This document shows, one piece after another, positions 44,470 through 55,900 of a stretch of 64,000 nt of DNA. The position numbers and the translations under genes were made by a program. The notes below the pieces were generated by a model. That model did no database searches. It worked only from the letters and a program-made list of their open reading frames with translations, and was not told the origin of the DNA. How positions within the stretch are numbered: position 1 is the stretch's first letter; each line of letters starts with the position of its first letter. The stretch covers positions 4,116,382 through 4,180,381 of the forward strand of contig NW_008707001.1 of assembly GCF_000327385.1 (NCBI RefSeq), given 5' to 3'. The DNA comes from Lottia gigantea. Lineage: Eukaryota; Mollusca; Gastropoda; Lottiidae.

Positions 44470-47400
44470 TCAATTCTTCTTCTTTTTGCCGAAAATCAGT
44501 CGACTCAAGACGACACGAACGACAGCAATGTTCTTCTTAACAATATCATGACGTCTCAATCCAGGAAGAAGAAATACCAAGTTCACTGAAAGAGAGTATA
44601 AATAACAAAATAATCATCAAGAATCTGACATAATTTTAAGGTTAAATAAATACTCTAAAATTACAATTTAAGAATATGCTTTGTCTTATAATCTAGATGG
44701 CTTATCATCGGCAAAATTCAGCACATCTTATTCTCCACTTCCCTGCAGCTAATCTTTGAATGATTAACTTTAGCACTTTGAGCAGTTTGCCACCTTAGAA
44801 TACATAGCATGTTTCAACTGTTTGGAAATAAGAGCCGAACGAATTTTTGGGAACGGAATTGTGCGGTTAAAAAGGGTTCCAATGTATAGAAATATATCCC
44901 TAATTTTCAAGCCAGCTGATATAGAGAATTTAATATTTAATACATGCTAATATGATACACGTGTTAACAACATGAGCTCCATGAGGACGAGCTCTTGTCA
45001 TTCAGTATTAAATGTAACTAATGAAAATCTGGTATTACCTAGTAGATAGGTGAGCAGAAGATTGTTTACTAAACTTCCTATCCAGGCTTGAATTACTAAA
45101 ATACCCATTACAACAAAGAAATACTGAAAAATAATTATATATATTGCTAATATTTATAATATCTATGTTTAAAGAACAAAGTATTAAGAGGAAACTGTTA
45201 GATGACAAGTAAAGTACAGTTTGCTCTATTGCAAACTCTCCGATTCATGATGCAAGTTCACTGTAATAAAGCTGCATAACAGTTTTTTAAATTCCTACTT
45301 CTTGCCTTGAAGGGGAATTCAATACTTATCTTGTGGGCTGAAGTGTCTTGCAGACGACAATCAACCTCAACATCAACTGAACTTAGCAACTACCAGAATG
45401 TTGCATGTTCATCTTAATCAATATTTCCTAGCAACCTAAAAGGCATTAAAATTACTTACTACTTTAGGCTTTTCAGCTTTCAGTTGACACATGGTATTCT
45501 TAAAATCAATAAAATGGTTTCTAGCATTGATAATTCTCTCACAGATCTGTTGAAACTGTTGTTCATGGAACACTGTCCTGTAGAAACAAACATTATAATC
45601 ATCAAACATAACTTGGCCAGTATTAAATATTTCTTTTAAATAACCCTTTTTTTTGGTTCAAAGTCCTCAGTAAAAATTGTAACAATTCACAAAACCAAAC
45701 TGCTCAACATTTTCTAAATTTGCTTATTCCATATATTATCTGGGCAGATGTATAACTATCAGACAAAAGACTAAAGTATATTGTAGAAGATCATCACCAA
45801 GTCAAGCCATATTTGTTTACAGTCTTTCTGTGGAAGGCTCTGTCATACAATCCAATCAAATTGCTGCATTTACAAACTAGTGTGACACTAGTCACATAAT
45901 GATGTCCAGGTATTAGATGGAATTCGTGAAGATGGTTTTAGACATGTGCATACTATACTCATAGTACGGTATATTGAGTATTAAGGTAAGAGTAAATAAT
46001 ATAAAATGAAATATCTAGAAATCTGATTCTTACCAACTATCAGTTGCAAACAATTTTGGTCCAACCATGGGGATCAGCAAATCTATTGCACTAATTAATA
46101 ATCCTAGAAGGGACAATGTTGTTAAAACTGATGGTTGAATGTACCACACCAAACTGGAAATAAAATTAGAATAAAAATAATGAATGTATAATTATGCTTG
46201 ATAATTGATGAAGATTCCTGTATGTGAAGTGAAATGTTACAAAACCTGAAGAAAGGAGTAGTGTATCCATAATATTGTTCTTATTTATTTAATGTTCTAT
46301 CTACTTCTAACTTCTAAATTAAAGATGAAAATGAACATTGCCTTTAGAAATCAAGTAAACATACACTGGCAAATCACAGAAAAATATCACTTTTTGAAAT
46401 TACTAAATTTGTAAAAGAGACTTCCTACATAAGCTCTACAGAAAATGCCAAAAGAATGAATAGGGACAATTTCAAAACATAAGTAATACCTAAGGTTGGA
46501 TTACAATTTATTTTAGAAACACTTACAGAAAGAGAAAAGTTGTTGTACCAACAATGATAGCTGGATAATATGGTTTTTCCCATTCTAGTAAACTATTTAG
46601 TGGTATTAGAGCTTCTCTCCATCCTTCTAAATCTCTCTTAATTTCCGATAATTCATCAGTATTTTCTTCTGGTTTTGTATTTAAAAACTGAAATAAGGGG
46701 CCATGAAACAACATATTATATTAAAACTAATGGTGACATTATTAATATTAGATAGGAAGAATGTTATACTTGATCATTCAATCAAACAATATGGTCATGC
46801 ATGACGTACTGATACTATATAAAACACCACTACTCAATAAATTAAGGGAATGTAAGGAGGTTATCTAAATTTTTCATGTGTTAGCTTATCAGAGATACCG
46901 GTATATACAGCATCAATTAGCACCAATCCAATTTTAAATCTGACGTCTGTGGATCCTGCCAATTCAATAAATTAAGTGTTTGATGATGTCACTTATCGCA
47001 AAATATGCTTTATAGGGCCCTTCACGAAGTTATAGTTTTAGTCATTGACATTAAGACGATTAGTGAATAGCAGGCAGGAACCGCAGACATCTGATTGAAA
47101 ATTGGAACGGTACATGTGAATAGCAGGTAGGAACTAGACATCTGATTGAATATTGGAATGGTACAATTTGCTACCATAGTGACTCTGATACACATCAACA
47201 TTCTAGAAAACCTTTTTGCACAATAAAATGATTTCTAATTTGATTAAAAAAAAAAAGTATTTAATGAGTCGGTAGTTTGTAAATCACAGATACCATCACC
47301 TACAACCTGTTATAGATGCCATTGATATGAACCATCTCCGGAAAATATACTTAGTTTAATCGCTCTCAAACTATTGCCAACTTGTCAGTAAGACATTTGT

Positions 47401-47500
47401 TTTGTGAAAAAAAAGAAATAAGATTGTTCAGTTTATCTGTTTATATAGGTAAATATACCGTTTCTTCCCCCTCAGTTTTATTTTCTGTACTGTCGGCCAT
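44470..47500 (-). CDS. ARL6IP1: ARL6IP1, ER membrane-shaping protein
   Basis: Reticulon-like protein that curves tubular ER and binds the small GTPase ARL6. Exons: 47500-47459, 46687-46527, 46153-46034, 45577-45460, 45123-45039, 44585-44470; phases agree, 213 aa (human protein about 203). The product starts MADSTENKTEGEET. Four hydrophobic stretches are seen as two hairpins: around YPAIIVGTTTFLFLL and LTTLSLLGLLISAIDLL, then YFFVVMGILVIQAWIG and LLLTYLLVNLVFLLPG. Family landmarks are LEGWREALIPLNSLLEWEK, LLIPMVGPKLFATDSW and the FHEQQFQQICERI stretch. The C-terminus KKKKN fits a KKxx ER-retrieval signal, as does KKNE of the human protein. It shares a 298-bp intergenic region with UBE2S, head to head. 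The family is certain; the topology is inferred from hydrophobicity. Confidence 0.95.
45785..45942. mobile_element. MITE family F, partial copy in an ARL6IP1 intron
   Basis: Contains TTTACAGTCTTTCTGTGGAA, CAATCCAATCAAATTGCTGC and ATTCGTGAAGATGG. Between ARL6IP1 exons at 45577 and 46034. Confidence 0.6.
46842..47220. mobile_element. palindromic MITE family A, copy with internal duplication
   Basis: Lies in the first ARL6IP1 intron. TTAA is at the left end (46842-46845). The right arm has a second copy of its GAACNNNAGACATCTGATTGAA block, about 60 bp away, so this copy is longer than the others. Confidence 0.82.
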
Positions 47501-47798
47501 TTTTGTTTCTGTTTTTATCTCGCAGTAACATGATAGTGCGTGAACCGATTTCAAAGATGAAAGTTTCTAAATAATATATTATAAACATTTATTTTTCATT
47601 ATAACTCATTTATTATTATCACAAACTATGTAATTATTTCAAATCTATATTTAAATTTTTGAATATTTTTTATAAAATTATATTACAGTTTCTGATTGGC
47701 TGAAAGGTGAAATGAAGTGTTAGCGTTAGCAGTGAAAGAAGCTGTGAGGGGACAGTAAACAGATATTTTGTCGAAATAAATTTCCCATTTCGTCAAAA
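47501..47798. promoter_or_regulatory. compact bidirectional promoter ARL6IP1 / UBE2S
   Basis: Only 298 bp separate the two start codons, so promoter and leader sequences of both genes must lie or overlap here. The region is very AT-rich in its middle. The ARL6IP1 start sits in AAAATGGCCG, which resembles the YY1-type element often found over start codons of housekeeping genes. Shared regulation is an inference from spacing. Confidence 0.6.
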
Positions 47799-50628
47799 AT
47801 GTCGAGTGTGAGTATCTTAATTTATGCTGAACTTCTTTAGTTCAATTCAGACTTTATATTTTTCAAACCTCGGGTTTATTATCGCCATAGAATTTGATAT
47901 TTTTGTCAAAAATTTGCATGATTTGTCATCATCACAAAGTTCTCTTCATGAATTACTGAAAATGGAAAATAGACCTACTGAGGATTTGATGAGGGGGGGC
48001 TATGACCATATGAATGTTTGGATTTGTTTATTCTTTCTTGCCCTTGATCTTTTAAAAAGGTGTAGGCTTCCCTTTACGAAAGCAAGGAAATATTACGACT
48101 TATTATAGGCCTAAAAAGGCTGAACCTAATGACCAAACTTCCTAAATCTAAAAAGTCAAAGCTCCTTATAAATTCATTATTGGATTATTGGCTACAAACG
48201 ATATTTCTGAATCTGGTTAGCTGGAAGTAAATGAATGGAATCATAAAGTGTTCTGAGCAGCAAGAGAGCATAATTATCCTGCCCAAATACCAGAAAATCT
48301 CATATCTCGAAGACTTCGTTATCTTAGTTATATTTAAGCTAAAAATATCATCAGATTTTACGTAAAAAGCAAGAAATTTAATCACAACCAATGTACCAGA
48401 TCAAATTTGCCATAAGTACAGTTTACATACCATACCGTAACATGTTACAAATGATTTTTAGTCAGTTCTTCTTTGAAACAAGGTAATTCTTACCACATCT
48501 GTCATTCAGTGGATATCATTGGAGTGACTTGGCCCTGTTTTAAGAGGTCTTTCTGACTATCTTTAAGGATTGAACATACTTATTTACTTTTCCTGAGCTT
48601 ATTCCATAAAATTTATCTAACTTTCTTGAGAAATTTAATCCTATAAGCTTACTTTTCATTTATTTTTTTTATAGATTTCCAATGTGGAAAATCTTTCACC
48701 ACAGACAATACGACTGGTGTCAAAAGAATTGGGTGAACTAACAAAATCACCCCCCGAAGGAATCAAAGTATTTTTAAATGAAGAAGATATTACTGATATT
48801 CAAGCATCTATAGTTGGGCCTGGTATGTCTTGTTTAAATTTAACTTAGTATTTCGGGCTGAAAAATGGTCAGTTGTCTGAAGATCACATAGGGTAAAATT
48901 CTAACAACAAGTTGTTGTAAAAGAGTAACAACATGTTTTTTTAGGTTCTGTTTTAATATTTCAAATAGCATAATTATCTCTAATGTTATTTCCTAAAGTT
49001 TGAAAGAAATTAAGCTCGAAATCAGTGACTTGTAGACTGAAAGGAATTTGTTTTATCTTGTGAACAGACTGCTTTCTCACTCCAGCTACAGACTGAGTCA
49101 TCCTGTTAAGTTTTTAAATTCAATTTATTTAGTTAAATCAATATTTGATAATTCTCTTTTATTACAGCTGGCACGCCATATGCTGGTGGATTATTTCGAA
49201 TGAAGTTGGTACTTGGCAAAAACTTTCCTTCAGAACCTCCAAAAGCATATTTTCTCACAAAAATATTTCACCCAAATGTTGCAAGTAATGGTGAAATATG
49301 TGTAAATACATTGAAAAAAGATTGGAAAGCTGAACTGGGAATAAAACATATACTCCTTGTAAGTATCTATGATATAATAATCAATATACTGTATTGTTAC
49401 TATTCAGACTGTTTAACAGGGTTATCAGAGTGAATTCTTTTAGTGATAATTTATGATTAGGCACATTCATCTTCACTATTTCAAGCTATTACGAATTGTG
49501 TCTAATACCTTGACTGCATAAATCACCTTTCTTTTATCACCTAATGCAGGAATTTGATTGGATTGTGCATTAGCAAATACAGGCAATCAGACGTAAAGAC
49601 TGTAAACACTATGGCTTATGGATTACAGACTTTCTGTTCATTTGGTAGCATTTAAGACAAAAAAGACACAGTTCGTAATAGCTTGACGAAGCTTGTGAAG
49701 ATGAGGCACATCCTGGTCACATGTTAGATATAAGATAGGGTTGTATTACACTCTCAGTGGTTTGGATTTCAAAATACAATTTATTTGCTTTATGCATATT
49801 CACTTGATCATACAGATTTAATAAGTTTAAGCTTATATCACAAAATTTTTATGAAATTAATTAATTTATTGATTTGATTATTTTATTTTGATCAGACGAT
49901 AAAATGTTTATTAATCGTACCAAATCCTGAATCTGCATTAAATGAAGAGGCAGGAAAATTATTATTAGAACAATATGATGATTATTCTTCAAGAGCTAAA
50001 ATGTTTACAGAAATTCATGCACAGCAACCTATCAAGTGAGTAAAGTAAATCAATTTCCTCCCAGTGGCATTCACCCCCCCAACATGGGGGCTTCACCCCT
50101 GTCCCCCTTTTATGGATGGGAAGACTACTATTCAACTTTTTTCAAAAACCTTTCTACTTCTACTTCGAAAATAAGGGACAACAAATGTGTACTGAGATTT
50201 TTCCAGTGAATATCTCAATCCTTGTGGAGAATTGAATGTTCCAATAGGACAATAAATCAAGGCCCTGTGACTCGTAGGTAGGCTAGTATTCTCCAAAATT
50301 TCCCTTATTGGCCGAATAGAGAAAAGTAAGAATCTCTTTCTATTTGACTTTATAAGATTAATGCTGGGGGCACAAAAACGCTTCCATTACAAGATCGCAT
50401 TTCTGACAGGATTTTGAACATCAAACCAGTTTAATGTTTGAGTTGAGTTCCTGGTCAATACATGCATGTAATATCAATTGTTTAAACTTCTTTTATAGGA
50501 TTGGAAAAGAAATCGATTTACCTCAAGAAAGTGTCAGTGAAGGGCCGATGGCTAAAAAACATGCAGGTGATAAAAAATTAATGGACAAGAAAAAACGTGA
50601 GAAAAAGAAAGTGCTCAAACGATTATAA
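47799..50628 (+). CDS. UBE2S: UBE2S, E2 ubiquitin-conjugating enzyme (K11-chain elongating)
   Basis: E2 that extends Lys11-linked ubiquitin chains on substrates of the anaphase-promoting complex. Exons: 47799-47807 (only Met-Ser-Ser), 48675-48822, 49168-49358, 49896-50035, 50499-50628; phases agree, 205 aa (human 222). UBC fold landmarks: [18 protein letters not shown] at the N-terminus, [13 protein letters not shown], the HPN motif in KIFHPNV, and the active-site Cys (about residue 97) in [13 protein letters not shown]. After the UBC core comes a shorter linker than in human, then [15 protein letters not shown] and a very basic tail ending VLKRL. This corresponds to the LRRL tail by which the human enzyme docks on APC2/APC4. 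The tiny first exon makes the start depend on the 47807 donor (GTGAGT), which is a good match. Identification is secure. Confidence 0.96.
49468..49703. mobile_element. MITE family F copy in a UBE2S intron
   Basis: CATCTTCACTATTTCAAGCT at the left and AGCTTGACGAAGCTTGTGAA at the right; the inner AATACCTTGACTGCATAAAT block is kept. Between UBE2S exons 3 and 4. Confidence 0.75.
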
Positions 50629-50770
50629 GAATCATATAGACGATAATCATTTCATCTCATGTGTAATCATGCTGCATTGTCCTGTGGAAGATACGTTCTT
50701 TAACTACAGTATTTATTTCTTTCATAGTTCTTATCCATGGTGAAAGATGTTCATGTGTAATTAAAAGAGT

Positions 50771-51081
50771 AAAAGGGATTGTAAAGAGATTTCCTAAATT
50801 TTTTATGTGTATTGGGAACAATGATAGTATCAATTTGCACCATTCCAATTCACAGTCAGACGTATGCGGTTCCTGAAATTCTTCTAAAACTAAGTGTTTG
50901 ATGACTTCACTAATTGCAAATGGCCCTATGTGATAAAGCATATTTCGCGATTCACAACTTCTGATTTGTAGATTTGCAGGAACCACAGACATTTGACTGA
51001 AAAATGGAATGATGCAAATTGGTGCTATCAATGACCCTGATACACGTGAAGAATTTAGAAAACAACCTTACTGTCTCTTTG
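50771..51081. mobile_element. palindromic MITE family A, complete copy
   Basis: Both arms are present with end words AAAGGGATTGTAAAGAG and CTGTCTCTTT. It lies 140 bp beyond the UBE2S stop codon, possibly inside its 3' UTR. Confidence 0.82.
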
Positions 51082-52840
51082 AATTCACCATGTAATCCAT
51101 AATGTGCAACTAGTTGTAATATCCGTCTACAAATTCTCAACATATAACCAAATGCAATTCCACCATACAATGATATGAGATACAAATTGGTCAAATCAGA
51201 ATTCTGAGTTCTGTGAAATTAAAGCTAAAATCTCGGGACCTTTTATATATTTATTTATTTTATGTACAGAAATACTGAAAGGCATCTATTTATTTACATG
51301 TTAATTGTGTCTAGAGAGTTGTTAAACAGCTGATCGAGGACAATATAGTTAAACCAGGATATTTATGGTCATTTTGGGATGCAAGACTATTCAAAACATA
51401 GCCATGTGCAGTTAACTACATCTTGAGGTAGTGTAATATCGGTGAGCACCATGAATCTGGCATGTATAGTTCTAATTAATATTCGTTCTACTTCGAACTA
51501 CCTATGAATTGGGAACTTTAAAGTAATTAAACTAGTAATCAATGCCATATACCTCAGACATGTATAGTTCATTTACTATTTATTCTACTTCAAATTAACA
51601 GGCAGTACATGCTTATTTTTTTGGCATGATTAATTTGAAGTAGGTTAAGTGATAATGAACACCATATAAGCTTATGTCTAACATGTATAGTTTCCATTAC
51701 TATCTACTTTAAAATAGAAAGAACTGCACATGTATATGTTTAGAAATTTCCCCCCCCCCCGGGTGTGCATAAATATCTGTGATTGACAGTAGGAGATAAA
51801 TAATATTATTTATGAATTAAATGTGTATAAGAATTTAGTCTAAAACATGCTGATACTATATCTAACCTCTGATAGTTAATATTGACAAGTGCAATACCAT
51901 GTTAAGGGCTTGGTGTATCTATCCTCCTGCAATGAATTTCCAAAGTGTAAGCTATCACAGGCTAGGTAAGAACCAGCATGGTTTGGACTGATTAGTATCT
52001 CTGTATATATATACCTTGTTTATTTATATCATAATGACCAAAAGAAGCATGTATACTAAATGCCATTAGTGTCAAACATTATCATCGATCATGATAAACT
52101 CTTTTAATAAAATTATTCTATTACTTTTAATTATGTTTTGTATTGACACCAGCAATATCTGTTGGAAGAAATGGTTAGTGTCAGAAACTGTGTGGATTGT
52201 TAAGAAGTAAACATATAAAACACAGAGCACCACCAGGTGTTCCCGGAGAATGAGCTGTGCAGTTAGTTATAACTTGTATTGAAGGAGAACAGACCAGGAT
52301 ATTTTATTCTGGCTGTTGTGTATCATCCTGCCGGAGGTAAAATTGCTGTAAGTCCATCCTGAAGAGTGTACTCAATCACTAAGATTCCAAACTGGACATT
52401 TGTTGCTACATCATATCATGAAGCACTTCAGGAGTAGATTAAAGACTTTGCATTGTGTTCAATCAGGAGAAAGCTGAAATACCACTTTCTTAATTGCAGT
52501 CAAAAGTTCACAAACCAATAATATCAATGCAGTTCATGCAAAATAGGACTATTAGTCCTATTATCATATTTGATGAAAATGGATGAATGACAGACATGAC
52601 TGTCTGTAGAAAATAAGCCCTTTCTTCTTTCTGATCCAGGCAGTCTTAAAGATAGTATAAAGGTGGAAATAGACAAGGTCCGGTGCGAGAGTATTTGAAC
52701 AGTAGAAAAGAGTAAGGGCCAATTGTGTGCTCACATCAATTTTCTACTGGACCGATAATCCCACACCAAACACTACCTTGTATTCACAGCTTTTGTATGA
52801 CAAAGTGTCGCAAAAAAAGAAGAAATGTATTTTAAAAACA

Positions 52841-52846
52841 TTTATT
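52841..52846 (-). terminator. likely poly(A) signal of RNPS1
   Basis: AATAAA on the minus strand, about 120 nt beyond the RNPS1 stop codon, which gives a short 3' UTR of ordinary size. Confidence 0.5.
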
Positions 52847-52968
52847 ATTATTTTCTCAATTTACATGATGCCATGATTGAATATATCTATGTACATTAAA
52901 ATCCCTCCATGATTACATGATTAATGCAAAGAACTCCAGACTATAAAACGCAATTTGTGAAAAACCTC

Positions 52969-55900
52969 TCAACGAGATGAACTGGAACTGGAGCGACTGT
53001 ATCTTCTTCGTCTTGCCGGAGATCTGGATCTGGTTCTCCGTCTTGGCGGAGGAGAACGTCTCCTTGGTGGTGGTGATCTGAAACATCAATATTGATCTTA
53101 GAACCTAACCTACTTTTGATCCAATCGTTAGCTAATTTTCTATAAAGTGGCTTCACTCCCTTACCGTAACCACTAAAATTCTACTATTACTTGATGCTTG
53201 ATCATAGAGCATTTTAATCAACAACTACGGTAATAGCTAGTCATGTTTGAATAAACATACGGCATATACAGCTAATCTTTAAGCAACATTACAGCTGGAA
53301 TCTTGGTCTTAAATACATTTACCAATCAAAATGAGGTCAGTTTTGAAGATTTCTCAAATATATCCATGATGGAAAGAGTTTGGTTAATATACAGTAATCC
53401 TTATCCAACTGGAAATTTCACAGCAATAACCATGATTTATATATTCTTACTCTTTCTATTTAATGATAGGTCTATAAATATCCTTCACAGCACATCTGAA
53501 TCAGAATCCCTACCAAATCCAAAGAAAACCTAATTACCTTCTCCTAAATCTAGGAGGTGAATTATGCCATCTTGGAGGTGGACCACGGCGATGATGAGGT
53601 GGACTTCTTCTCATTGGGTATCGAGGTGGAGGTCTCTGTTGTAATATAGCTGCTGCTGATACTTCCTGACCATCTATCTGACCTGAAATACAGAAAGAAG
53701 AATCGTTGGACAAGGAGAACCAATGTATTGCCAAACTCAATTTTTGTCAATTTTTTTCTTTTTTTCAATTGTAGCTTGGAATGTTACTACTTGTGGTTTA
53801 TATATACAAATTACAAAAAGTTATTCAGCTTTTTTAGCAATAATTTAATAGCAGATTACCATATGGAGGATATCCAATTTTAATTGATTTCAGCTTTTCA
53901 AAGTTACTTGACTGATGATTAAGAGAATCCAAGATAATGAAGCTTAGATTCCTTTACTTCTTCTATAACCAACTGTTTTTGATCCATCCTCCATTGTTTG
54001 CAGATCAAAACACTTACCTCCATCCATAAATTTGATGGCTTTTTCAGCATCTTCACTTTTCTCATATTCAACATAAGCAAATCCTCGATTGAAATTTGGA
54101 TGTAGCCTATCTATCATCATCTCAACATTTCTAATAGCTCCATAGGTAGAGAATATCTCTACAATATGGTCTTTATTTACATTACGTGTCAAATGTCCAA
54201 TGTGAACTTTACTTGGTTTAGGAGTTGGGCTTCTCTTTCTTCTTTTAGGAGAGCTGAAAATAAATACAACACAGATTAATAAATAAGCAAAATTTAATGA
54301 CATCTATACAAAATATGTCCCATCTAAAATCTATAATCCGGGAAAGATTAATGCCAAGAGGTTTGGACAAGGATCAGTTGGTTGAAAGGATTCACTTAAA
54401 CTTAAATAGTTATACTTTATAATTGTTCATTACTTTTCTGTAAGTTAAGCCAAAGAAACACATTCTTTTTTTATGGCCTCACCAAACACAGTACATGGTA
54501 CAATTTAAAGATGGCTACAAACCCAGATTTTTGTCTCCGTTTCCTTTCTCTGCTGCGTGAACTGTTACTGGATGATGAGCTACTCGACCTTGAACTTCTT
54601 GACCCAGAGCTACCAGAACTACTGGTACTAGAGCTACTACTTCCACTTGACGAAGATCTGGAACGGCTTCTGGATCTAAAACGATAGGAATTTTCACAGA
54701 ATGAAATACCATTATACCAGTTAATTGGTCCAGAAGAGCGTGGAATTGAACTCCATCCACTTGATGTTGGTTCCCTGTAAAAGTGACCATATCTGCTCCT
54801 ATTACAGTATTTTCTGTAAGGACTTCTTGTTCTGGATCTGTAATAGAAGGAATTTCTCCAATATGGAGATCTGGATCTTCTGAAATATCTGCTACCATTT
54901 CCATCACTGTCATTGAAATCCTTATCTGAGGAAAAATCTGAAGAATAATCAGTACTTTCACCGTCTTCCATACTTGACCAGCTGTCAGAAGAAAAATCTC
55001 CATCTCTGTTGGGAGAAAAATCCATGCTTTCAGAACTTCCACTATATGTCATGGATATAAAAGAAGAATCAGGCACAATCCTACAAAATCAAAAGATGAT
55101 TCAGAAAAAAAATGACATTAAGCCATCTACCATCTGTGACTGAATAATTATTGAAGAAATGTTATTAATACATGTATTTAGAAAATCTATTCAAGTGATT
55201 GTAAAGAGGTTTTCTAATTTGTTTATGTGTATCAGGGACACTGATAGCATCAATTTGCACTATTCTAATTTTCAATCAGACGTCTGTGGTTCCTGCAATT
55301 CCACTTTTATGATGTCACTAATCGCAAAATATGCTTTATCCAAGGACTACTAAACACATAATGCCCTTTATCATGCAAAGCCTCAGTTTACTATTGTTAT
55401 GCAAAACCATCTTAACTATTTTTAATGACAATCTACATTGAAGGAGGATAAAAAAACTGGCATCAACCAAATGGTAATGAATGCCTCTATTATTTTAAAA
55501 TTTACTAAGGGCACTTACGAGCTACTACCACTACTTGATGAACCTGCTCTTTTCTGTTTAGGTCTTCCTCGTTCAGGTTTGTCTGGACTACCAGTCTTTT
55601 TCTGTTGTTCTTTACTACCAGCCCCTACAGTCCTACAAAAAAAAATTTTATAAAGCAATCAGTTTATACCCTAATAATACTAAACAAGAACAATTAACTT
55701 TGCAACTTAAATGACAATATCAGAGCTAATTTCACATGAAATGGTCATATGTTTTGTCAATGAACAACACCCATTTTACACTTTTTTAAACTCAATACTG
55801 TAACCTCTTTCTATGTGGTCTTAGATATATATTTGAATTTAGTAACATTCAATTTTATGGCACGTAATATTCTGAGCTTACACACAAAGTACCAAAATAC

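Larger units (their letters stand above)
50629..52968. other. convergent region between UBE2S and RNPS1
   Basis: Carries the 3' ends of both genes, one palindromic element (50771-51081), a degenerate direct repeat at about 51440-51735 (three diverged copies containing ATGTATAGTT followed by an AT-rich part) and a homopolymer C run at about 51750-51760. The stretch 51840-52840 shows no gene or repeat that I recognise. Confidence 0.55.

Noticed and set aside
47824-48108. 94-codon plus-strand frame after the UBE2S start
   Set aside because: It lies wholly in UBE2S intron 1 and matches nothing; the E2 reading needs splicing from 47807 to 48675.
50657-51194. 124- and 80-codon minus-strand frames near UBE2S
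   Set aside because: Both are translations of the palindromic element at 50771-51081; similar frames occur at other copies of that family.
54515-55042. 175-codon frame overlapping the RNPS1 SR exon
   Set aside because: It is the shifted frame of the SR-rich exon; the overlapping frame is the one that joins the RRM exon in phase.
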